DNA of 20,704 nt from positions 1 through 20,704 of the forward strand of contig NW_026516578.1 in the NCBI RefSeq assembly GCF_025602895.1, given 5' to 3'. Source of the DNA: Polychytrium aggregatum. Taxonomy: Eukaryota > Chytridiomycota > Chytridiomycetes > Polychytriales. The position numbers and the translations under genes were made by a program. The notes beneath the pieces were generated by a model. The model was not told the origin of the DNA and searched no databases. It was given only the letters and a program-made list of their open reading frames with translations. Shown in pieces: positions 1 to 6,210 of the stretch. The first letter of the stretch is position 1, and the number at the start of each line of letters is the position of its first letter.

Positions 1-515
1 CAGAAGAAAGGGAAATCTTCGTCTTCAGAAGCTCATTGAAGCGCCTCCAGAAGGCCGAAGTAAACTGAGTTCCTCGGTCCGAAACAATAGACCGGGGACA
101 ACCATGCAAGCGGAAGATGTGGGAGAGGAAGAGTTCGGCGGTTTGCTCGCCTGTAACCGTCTTCGTGGTGGGCACAAAGTGTGCTTGTTTGGACAGGCGG
201 TCCTTAACCACGAAGATGGAGTCAAAGCCGTTCGAAGGTGGGAGATCCGTGATGAAGTCCATCGACAGGTCCCACCAACGTTCGGAAGGAACGGGGAGAG
301 GGTGAAGTAAACCATAAGGGGAGTGACGGGACGGCTTGGCTCGCTGGCACGCTTCACAATTAGCAATGAAGCGACGCACAGACTTACGAAGCCGGGGCCA
401 GTGAAAGTCCCGGGAGATGAGCTCAACGGTCTTGGCAAGACCAAAGTGACCAGCGGCAGCGGAGCAGTGACGTTGCTCAAACACTTTGAGCTGGAGCTCG
501 GGGGAAGGGACAAGA
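1..515 (-). pseudogene. Integrase N-terminal part, element 1 (frameshifted, cut by window edge)
   Basis: Compared with element 2, one A is missing near 529 (GTAAGG against GTAAAGG) and one C near 510. Together these move the frame by two bases. Downstream of both, the integrase frame is open, from about 490 to the edge of the window. It encodes the zinc-finger half with CEAC and then MDFITDLP and SDRGTQF of the DDE core. The region matches element 2 without a substitution over about 575 bp; only four 1-base indels separate them. The rest of integrase and the 3' LTR lie outside the window. Confidence 0.85.
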
Positions 516-3065
516 TCAGGTCTTTAAAGTAAGGAGACCGTCACGGAAGGAGTAATCGCCATCAAGACGTTTGGCGTTGAAGTCAGAAAGAAGGGAACAA
601 GAAAGGGTGGCAGCTCGAATCTCGGAAAGAAAATCGGGGTTCGAGCCGATAACGGTGATGCTGTCGAGAGAAATAGACTCGAACAGCTGAAGGAAGTTGG
701 TGGAGTGGAGGGAGTCACCAGGCTTTATCTCAAAGTCAGAACGGCGACTGAGAGCATCGGCTTTGGTGTTGAGGCGACCAGGGCGGTGGTAAATGCGAAA
801 AGCAAAATCAGAAAGGAATTGGGCCCACCGGAACTGGCGGCGAGAAAGTTGGGAAGCGGAAGTGAACCGGGTGAGGTTCTGGTGATCAGAGAAAACAAGA
901 GTGGGATGATCGGGGTCGGCAGCCATCAAGTAATGACGCCAGGCAGTAAAGGAATCGACAATAGCAAGGAGCTCTTTGTCGTGGGTGTCATAATTCACCT
1001 CGGCGGGACGGAATTGCCGAGAGTGAAAAGCAACGGGGTGAAGAGCGCCGTCAGGGTCAAACTGGGAAAGGACGGCACCCAGAGCAAAGTCAGAAGCATC
1101 GGGCTCGATGACAGCGGGTTTGGAGAAATCAAAGTAACGAAGAATAGGTGCGGAAGTGAATGAACGTTTAAGAGAATCAAAAGCCTCTTGGGCCTCGGGA
1201 GACCAAGAGAAGGTGGAGGATTTGGTGGTGAGTGAAGTCAAAGGACGAGCAAGTGCGGAAAAGTCCTTGACGAAGCGGCGGTAAAAGTTTGCGAAACCAA
1301 TAAAAACTTGGATGTCGCGAGCAGAAGAGGGAACAGGCCAAAGGGAAACGGCCTCGACCTTGGCAGGGTCCATTTTAATGCCATCGGCAGAAATGATCAT
1401 GCCGAGAAAGTCAACTTCAGAAAGGTCAAAAGAACACTTGGCCGGATTGACCTTAAGAGAGTGTTCACGAAGGCGAGAAAGAACAAGCTTAACATGCTCC
1501 TCATGCTCCAGGGGATCTTTTGAGAAGATCAGGATGTCGTCAAGATAAATGACAACACAGACACCAAGGAGGTCCGAGAAGATGTCGTTCATAAAAAACT
1601 GAAAAGCAGCGGGGGCATTCGAAAGACCAAAGGGGATAACATTGTACTCGTAAGAGCCAGATTTGCAAACAAAAGCAGTCTTCCACTCATCGCCCTTCTT
1701 GACACGAACCAAGTGGTAAGCATCAGGAAGGTCAAGGTGTGAGAAGACGCGGGCAGAAGAAAGTTTATCCAGAAGATCCTGGAAGAGGGGAAGAGGGTAG
1801 CGGTTCTTCTTCGTGATGGCATTGAGGCCCCGGTAGTCGACGCAAAGGCGAAGACCACCATTGGGCTTCTTCACGAAGAAGCAGGGAGCACCAACGGGAG
1901 AAGAGGATTTGGAGATCCAACCACGTGCGAGGGCGTTGGTCAGATACTCCGAAAGAGCAGATTCCTCGGCCGGGGACAAAGGATAGACTTTCCCCGGCTT
2001 TGGCAAACGAGGTTCCTTTCCATCCTCGGTCCGTACAAACTCAATAGACAAGTCATACGGACGGTGAGGAGGCAAGGAAGAAGGAGGGTCAGACTTGAGG
2101 CTGAAAACGTCGCCAAACTCATTGTATTTGAGCGGGACACCTCGAGAGTCAACAGGGGTGCCAGACTCGGCATACACCTTCGTCGTGAGCACGGACCTTA
2201 TCGACACCGTAGGATACGTCTCCGGCGAAGGAGGACGGATATCCATTTGGGCAGCGAAAATGTCGAGCTTGTCTTCCCGTGCAAGACGGAGAAGACTCGC
2301 CGCATTAACGAGCTCAATGTCGGGCGAAGATAAAGCCGTTGGCTCTTCAGAAAGCGAAGCAGAGTCAAGGCGGGAAGAAAGGGAAGGCGAAGTGCCAAAG
2401 GAGGGAACCGGTGTAAGGGAAGGACCGGAGGGAGGAGTCAAAGGCGAAGTGCCCGAAGGGGGAGGCGAATAGCCGGAAGGGGACGAAGTGTCCAAGGAGG
2501 AAGCAGAGACATCCGCGAGGATGTGTCCATCAGCAAGGCAAGAGGGATCGGAGAACGAAAGGGAGAGGGACTTCCAATTGACAACTGGATTATGCAAGCG
2601 CATCCAGGGAAGACCAAGAGTGATGGGAGTGGTGGAGAGTCGAGTCACAAGAAAAGAAATCGACTCGGTGTGGGAACCAATGGTCAACGTCACAGGAACG
2701 GTTTGGAAACGAATGAAACCGGCCGAAGAACCATCAGCAAGGGAAACGGAGTAGGGAGTAGAAAGAGGGATAAGAGAGAGTTTATGGAGATCCGCAAAGG
2801 CAGGATCAATGAGGGCAAGAGCGGTGCATCCATCATCAATAAAGACAGAAAGGGAGATGGAGACCGGGCCAGAAAGACTCATGACGACAAGGGTGGCCGG
2901 AAGAAGAAGCTTATCGTCCGATAATGACGAGTCAGAGGGGGAAGATGTTCGTATCGCCGAACAGACCACCTCGCTTACTTGCGAGGTGCTGCTCGGCTGT
3001 GGGCATTTCCCGAGTTCCGTTTGACCAGAACCGGGCACTGCTGAACATCGCGACTGCCGGGACAA
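516..3065 (-). CDS. pol: Pol, protease-reverse transcriptase-RNase H portion, element 1
   Basis: The open frame has no proper ATG at its left end and is entered by the -1 frameshift at 3011-3005. In residues counted from 3065: an aspartic protease near 65-165, with FIDDG at 75-79 in place of the usual D-S/T-G and ITLGLPWM as the second conserved block; a Ser/Pro-rich linker (about 185-240); reverse transcriptase (about 390-570) with LDL (first Asp 445), PFGLSNAPAAFQ and YLDD (507-510); RNase H (about 650-775) with the four acidic residues Asp656, Glu698, Asp727 and Asp770. The frame should run on into integrase, but a missing A near 529 diverts it to a stop at 516. Up to that point it is intact. 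Confidence 0.93.
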   Translation of the reverse strand: MSRQSRCSAVPGSGQTELGKCPQPSSTSQVSEVVCSAIRTSSPSDSSLSDDKLLLPATLVVMSLSGPVSISLSVFIDDGCTALALIDPAFADLHKLSLIPLSTPYSVSLADGSSAGFIRFQTVPVTLTIGSHTESISFLVTRLSTTPITLGLPWMRLHNPVVNWKSLSLSFSDPSCLADGHILADVSASSLDTSSPSGYSPPPSGTSPLTPPSGPSLTPVPSFGTSPSLSSRLDSASLSEEPTALSSPDIELVNAASLLRLAREDKLDIFAAQMDIRPPSPETYPTVSIRSVLTTKVYAESGTPVDSRGVPLKYNEFGDVFSLKSDPPSSLPPHRPYDLSIEFVRTEDGKEPRLPKPGKVYPLSPAEESALSEYLTNALARGWISKSSSPVGAPCFFVKKPNGGLRLCVDYRGLNAITKKNRYPLPLFQDLLDKLSSARVFSHLDLPDAYHLVRVKKGDEWKTAFVCKSGSYEYNVIPFGLSNAPAAFQFFMNDIFSDLLGVCVVIYLDDILIFSKDPLEHEEHVKLVLSRLREHSLKVNPAKCSFDLSEVDFLGMIISADGIKMDPAKVEAVSLWPVPSSARDIQVFIGFANFYRRFVKDFSALARPLTSLTTKSSTFSWSPEAQEAFDSLKRSFTSAPILRYFDFSKPAVIEPDASDFALGAVLSQFDPDGALHPVAFHSRQFRPAEVNYDTHDKELLAIVDSFTAWRHYLMAADPDHPTLVFSDHQNLTRFTSASQLSRRQFRWAQFLSDFAFRIYHRPGRLNTKADALSRRSDFEIKPGDSLHSTNFLQLFESISLDSITVIGSNPDFLSEIRAATLSCSLLSDFNAKRLDGDYSFRDGLLTLKT
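2956..3011 (-). promoter_or_regulatory. -1 programmed ribosomal frameshift signal, gag to pol (element 1)
   Basis: The gag frame contains G GGA AAT (3011-3005), which fits X XXY YYZ in the zero frame. A 7-nt spacer follows (3004-2998), then a two-step hairpin: outer stem GCCGA/TCGGC (2997-2993 with 2960-2956) and inner 8-bp stem CACCTCGC/GCGAGGTG on either side of a 6-nt loop. That loop holds the gag stop TAA. Pol is in the -1 frame and is open on both sides of the heptamer. Element 2 keeps heptamer, spacer length and hairpin, with one change in the spacer. Confidence 0.82.
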
Positions 3066-3928
3066 GACTTTTCCCCGCAGTACAGGCAGAGACCCTGCTC
3101 ACGACGTCGCTTTTTCTCGACGTCGGAGAGCTTAGCAGGGCGGACCGAGACAGAGTCAAGGTCCATGGGAGTGGGTGCAGAAGAGGAGGAAGAAGAAACA
3201 TGCGCGGGAGAATGGTGGTGATGGGGAGCAGAGCGAGAAGAAGGAGGAGGAGGTTGGGAACGGGAGGAGATCTTGAGACGATGGAGGGCATCGTCGTACT
3301 CGACCGCTGCCTTGATCAACTCAGGCAGGGAAGCGGGAGCGGGGCGGAGACCGATGAGGTGGAACTTGACCTCAGACTTCAAACCCTCCTTGAAGAAGTG
3401 CATCTTGGTGGGTTCATCAGTCTGGACGCGGGCGGCGAGCTGGACGAAGCGGGTGGCGAAGGCTTGGCAGGACTTGAGCTGGACCAAGCGCTTGAGGTCG
3501 TTCAAGGCCTTATCTTGCGAGGAGGCCGTGTCCTCACCGAAGGTCGACTTGAGGGCAACTTCAAAATCCGCGAAGGAAGCCGGGAAGCGGTTGGCCATGT
3601 AGAAGGCGGCCTCGTACCACTTGAAGGCTTCACCGCGGAGGAAGGAGGTGGCGTACAGGACCTTCTGGCGCTCGGGCGCGAAGAAGGCAGGATCGGCGAG
3701 GAAAACCAGGTGGCACTGGGCGAGGAAGGCCGTCGTTTCATCGCGGGAACCTAGGAACTCCTTGGGCTTGTTGACCTGGTAGACCTGGCGGGGAGCGGCG
3801 GCGGGAGCTTGCAGATCTTGGATCTGACGATGGAGAGCAGCGTTCTGGGTCATGAGGGCGTTCATACGCTCCTCCATGCGCGCCAGATACGCGTTGAGGT
3901 CTGCAGGGGGTGCAGCAGGCTCAGCCAT
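2975..3928 (-). CDS. gag: Gag polyprotein, element 1 (intact)
   Basis: This 317-aa protein forms the virus-like particle and binds the element RNA. The first ATG in the frame is at 3928; the frame is open further upstream, but only with non-ATG codons. Residues about 10-40 form a heptad-like coiled coil (LNAYLARMEERMNALMTQN). Residues about 52-215 look like the retrotransposon Gag/capsid domain, including FLRGEAFKWYEAAF. A Ser/Pro/His-rich linker follows (about 221-255), then a basic segment. A cysteine-rich end (C281, C284, C289, C298) sits where a CCHC knuckle is expected but has no histidine. The stop at 2975-2977 lies in the loop of the frameshift hairpin. Element 2 has the same gene broken by three insertions. 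Confidence 0.93.
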   Translation of the reverse strand: MAEPAAPPADLNAYLARMEERMNALMTQNAALHRQIQDLQAPAAAPRQVYQVNKPKEFLGSRDETTAFLAQCHLVFLADPAFFAPERQKVLYATSFLRGEAFKWYEAAFYMANRFPASFADFEVALKSTFGEDTASSQDKALNDLKRLVQLKSCQAFATRFVQLAARVQTDEPTKMHFFKEGLKSEVKFHLIGLRPAPASLPELIKAAVEYDDALHRLKISSRSQPPPPSSRSAPHHHHSPAHVSSSSSSAPTPMDLDSVSVRPAKLSDVEKKRRREQGLCLYCGEKSCPGSRDVQQCPVLVKRNSGNAHSRAAPRK

Positions 3929-3985
3929 CGGATCGACGAGGGAAAGAGAGGCGAAAGAAGAAGAAAGGCCGGGAAGCCAAGAGGG

Positions 3986-3997
3986 AGCGTTCAAAAT
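3986..3997 (-). promoter_or_regulatory. Self-priming primer binding site (element 1)
   Basis: Two bases inside the LTR the transcript reads ATTTTGAACGCT. It does not start with TGG, as tRNA-primed sites do. It is instead a perfect 12-nt complement of the LTR segment at 4196-4207, which is placed like the 5' end of the RNA. This is the arrangement of Tf1/sushi-type elements, where the RNA folds back and its own 5' end primes minus-strand DNA. Confidence 0.85.
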
Positions 3998-4004
3998 GAT
4001 GTTA

Positions 4005-4148
4005 GAGTCCGAAGGGGACTCAACGGCAAAAGAAGAAGTGAGCTCGAAGTGAGCTCAGGGAAGGCAAGGGTAAAGTCCGAAGTGGACTCGGAGAGGGAGC
4101 GAGGGAAGCAAAGATCCGTTCAAGATAAGACTAGTCTCGAAATGAGAC
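4005..4148 (-). other. Cluster of four short hairpins with near-constant 5-nt loops in U5 (element 1)
   Basis: Four perfect inverted repeats lie at 4005-4021 (6-bp stem GAGTCC/GGACTC), 4039-4057 (7-bp, TGAGCTC/GAGCTCA), 4074-4088 (5-bp; 6-bp in element 2) and 4134-4148 (5-bp, GTCTC/GAGAC). On the plus strand the loops read GAAGG, GAAGT, GAAGT and GAAAT. Stem sequences differ between hairpins while loop length and most loop bases are kept, as expected for selected RNA structure. They fall in the leader between the RNA start and the primer binding site. Packaging, priming or dimerisation are possible roles; none is shown. Confidence 0.6.
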
Positions 4149-4165
4149 GTGAGGAACACTCAGAG

Positions 4166-4188
4166 AATAAAGTAGAAGGCACTTTATT
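4166..4188 (-). promoter_or_regulatory. Polyadenylation-signal hairpin in R/U5 (element 1)
   Basis: On the transcript strand AATAAAGT and ACTTTATT form a perfect 8-bp stem around a 7-nt loop, with AATAAA inside the 5' arm. It starts about 19 nt after the predicted RNA start, so both LTR copies would carry it. In a 5' LTR a folded signal close to the cap could be ignored, while the 3' copy acts. That comparison with retroviral polyA hairpins is inference. Confidence 0.6.
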
Positions 4189-4206
4189 TAGTCCTATTTT
4201 GAACGC

Positions 4207-4262
4207 TGAGGTTCGACTACACATCGCGGGGGTCAGGCTATTTATAGACAAGTCCGGACTTG
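4207..4262 (-). promoter_or_regulatory. LTR core promoter with palindromic upstream element (element 1)
   Basis: A consensus TATAAATA lies on the minus strand at 4246-4239. The predicted start is A at 4207, 39 nt from the first T of the box, because the RNA from there begins with the 12 nt complementary to the primer binding site. Immediately upstream of the TATA box is the perfect 14-bp palindrome CAAGTCCGGACTTG (4249-4262). Its CCGG core is of the kind bound by fungal Zn2Cys6 regulators, but that link is inference. The start site is inferred, not measured. Confidence 0.75.
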
Positions 4263-4790
4263 GCAGCGAAGGGCGGCCAAGGGAGGGAAAAGTGGGCGAT
4301 CGAGCAGGGCGAAGGGGGCGATGCACGAACGAGGGCCGAGAAGGACCACCGAGACAGGCAGAGAACCAAAGCGAGGGAGGCGCAAGCAAAAGCGAAGCAC
4401 CTGGCAGGAGAAACGTGCAAAGGCGAAGCAATGTGACTCAACGTCCAAGAAGCGGATTGGTCAAGTATAAGGTTGGGGCAAATGCATGCGAGATGAACAA
4501 GAGATCGGGGCGGTCAGGCAGGTCATGAGTCACCGGTGGTGGGACACATGACCGGCAGCCGAATTGCAACCAATCGCAGCAAGGCGCGTGCACAAACAAA
4601 CCGGCGCGTGCGAAGAAGACAAAGGAAGCGGAGCAGCGCGGGGAAACGGAAGTGCGGAAGGAGCGGAAATGGCAGGCAAAAGGCGGAAAATTGGAGGGGA
4701 ACTGCAAAGCTACACACAAACAAACAGAAAGGCAAAAGAACAGCCAAGTGTGCAGTCAAAGTGGAGAACAAGCAGAAGCTATCCCTAACA

Positions 4791-4795
4791 GATGA
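4791..4795. repeat. Candidate target-site duplication of element 1 (GATGA)
   Basis: The five bases next to the element 1 LTR are also the first five of the array unit as defined here (compare GTAG-GATGACGG at 6461-6472). By analogy with the 5-bp duplication of element 2, the left flank outside the window should end in array sequence plus GATGA. Confidence 0.6.
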
Positions 4796-4841
4796 CGGTA
4801 GTACTCAGAAGAGTCGAAGAATCGCTAAGATAGAATAGGCG

Positions 4842-5225
4842 CTGTGATCTCGCTGTGACCTCGGATTCTATATCACCCAGCCAGTTCTATCGGGCCCACT
4901 CTATAGTGGATCTGTGATCTGTGAAGTCCTTTGGACCTGGAGACCAGGGTTTGGCTCTAGAATTTTAAAATTTTAAAAAAAAACCCTCTGGCCATAGGCT
5001 GGAATCACGGGAGGATCACGGGCGAATGGCTGGGGTCTATCGGCACTGTGACCTCCCTGTGACCTCGGTTTCTATATGATCCAGGCAGTTCTATCTGGCT
5101 CACTCTACAGTGGGTCTGTGATCTGTGAAGTCCTTTGGACCTGGAGGACCAGGGTTTGGCTCTAGAATTTTAAAATTTTAAAAAACCCTCTGGCCATAGG
5201 CTGGAATCACGGGTGGATCACGGGC
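4842..5225. repeat. Diverged internal tandem duplication of about 200 bp within the unit
   Basis: Copy A1 (about 4842-5033) and copy A2 (about 5046-5225) share the order CTGTGA-CTC, a TCTATAT motif, CAGTTCTATC, a GATCTGTGATCTGTGAAGTCC-like block, the AT palindrome and CCTCTGGCCATAGGCTGG. They differ by scattered substitutions and small indels (for example A9 against A6 after the palindrome). A third fragment with only the CTGTGACCTC-CTATAT start lies at 5439-5482. The unit was therefore built by older internal duplication before the array itself amplified. Confidence 0.8.
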
Positions 5226-5687
5226 GGTGGATCACGGGTGGATCATAGCCGGATGCCTGGCTGGATTTTGAAATTTTAAAATTGAAGAGGCCTGGGCGGT
5301 CCAAAAGATGGGCCGAGATCACAGATTCCATAATGAGATCACAGCAGTTTGATCTTCAATGGGGATCTGTATGCTGAGGCGCGCTTCCTCTGTGTCCAAG
5401 TCCAAGTCATGGTAGCAGACGACGCTGTTTTATGTAGGCTGTGACCTCCCTGTGACCTCCCTGTGACCTCGGTGCCTATATGTTTGGGTACTTTTTACAA
5501 TGCGTGGTGGGCACAACCAATGGGCACGTACTGGCCACGTACTGGCCACGTACGGGTCACCCAATGTGCGCGGCATCCACGATCACGCTCGTGTTTGAAG
5601 CCAGTGGAGTCTACTATAGAGGCTTTGGGCGGGTATAGGGCAAGCTGCTGCAGTCTCTCCTATGGTATCCTCTATCTCCGTATATGT

Positions 5688-5865
5688 TCTACTACTATTA
5701 CTACTACTACTATTACTACTACTACTACCATACTACTACTATACTACTACTATACTCTTTTATTATATTGTATGATCTATTAGAATAGAATAGAAGAGAA
5801 TAGAAGAGAATAGAATAGTATAGAAGAGAAGAGAATGGTATAGTATAGAATGGTATAGTACAGAA
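5688..5865. repeat. CTA-triplet microsatellite followed by a GAATA/GAAGA purine-rich tract
   Basis: About 5688-5755 is an imperfect run of CTA triplets with CTATTA interruptions. After a short AT-rich spacer, 5781-5865 is made of TAGAA, GAGAA and TATAG blocks, strongly purine-rich on the plus strand. The small open frames over these tracts give poly-Thr/Tyr/Leu or Ser/Phe-rich low-complexity peptides and are not credible genes. Confidence 0.85.
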
Positions 5866-5928
5866 ACAGCTACAATTGAATAGGATTGAATATATCATGG
5901 CTTGCTCACAGGCCAGGCCAGAGACCAC

Positions 5929-6210
5929 GGGCTTTAGGCCTTGGTACTTAGGCTTTAGGCTCTAGGCTTTAGGCTCCGGTTCTTAGGCTCAGTGTCAAGC
6001 TGCAGCCTGTAATGGGTGTCTGGTCAGGGTTTGGTCTGGGCCGTGATAAGGCTATAGACATCAGCTCTTGCAGTGTTCTCTCTATATACTGCCCCAACAC
6101 CAGCCCCAGTCCAGGCCTGAACGCGCGGTACAAGAGCGCAGGTCTGGGAACAGCCTAAACCCTGAGCCCTAAAGCCTAGCCTTAACCCAGGCCTGAGCTC
6201 CAGTATAGAC
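5929..6210. repeat. Telomere-like TTAGGC clusters in opposite orientations
   Basis: At 5929-5990 the plus strand has degenerate CTTTAGGC / CTTAGGCT / CTCTAGGC repeats. At about 6149-6200 the complementary pattern appears (GCCTAAACCCTGAGCCCTAAAGCCTAGCC, split here only by small changes). The two could pair as arms of an imperfect inverted repeat about 160 bp apart. They are too degenerate to be a working telomere. Confidence 0.6.

Larger units (their letters stand above)
1..4790 (-). mobile_element. Ty3/Gypsy chromovirus LTR retrotransposon, element 1 (3' part outside window)
   Basis: In transcript order (high to low coordinate) it shows a 5' LTR, primer binding site, gag, a -1 frameshift signal, protease, reverse transcriptase, RNase H and the start of integrase, then runs off the left edge. 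The order PR-RT-RH-IN is that of Ty3/Gypsy. Element 2 is a close relative with the same layout and an integrase chromodomain, so element 1 should carry one too, outside the window. The outer LTR end abuts the 1,674-bp array at 4791, so this copy also sits in the array. Gag and PR-RT-RH are open; integrase is broken by two single-base deletions near 529 and 510. Confidence 0.96.
4000..4790 (-). repeat. 5' LTR of element 1 (791 bp)
   Basis: The LTR is bounded by the inverted ends TGTTAG/CTAACA and is nearly identical to both LTRs of element 2. In transcript sense U3 is about 4790-4208 and R starts at about 4207. U3 has no gene. It holds a TATA box, a 14-bp palindrome next to it (4249-4262), an inverted repeat with 7-bp arms GGTCATG/CATGACC (4521-4553), CCAAT-type motifs on both strands near 4455 and 4570, and a GGAA-rich stretch (about 4640-4700). 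Confidence 0.96.

Noticed and set aside
541..3000. RIP-type C-to-T decay between copies
   Set aside because: Transitions run in both directions, reading frames of PR-RT-RNase H remain open, and protein changes are few.
2924..3754. 276-codon plus-strand open frame over gag
   Set aside because: It is antisense to the well-supported gag gene. It arises because the coding strand is pyrimidine-rich, has no domain I recognise, and is not intact in element 2.
3986..3999. tRNA-primed primer binding site
   Set aside because: No TGG start next to the LTR; the exact complement lies in the element's own LTR instead.
4984..5004. GGCCATAGG resembling the start of 5S rRNA
   Set aside because: The match is only about nine bases; nothing after it fits 5S rRNA.
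5463..5783. 106-codon open frame repeated in every array unit
   Set aside because: It starts with GTG and ends in low-complexity Thr/Tyr/Leu encoded by the CTA-triplet tract. Its repetition only reflects array identity.
5929..5990. True telomere tract
   Set aside because: The TTAGGC-like repeats are degenerate, short, internal to each unit and matched by opposite-strand copies.
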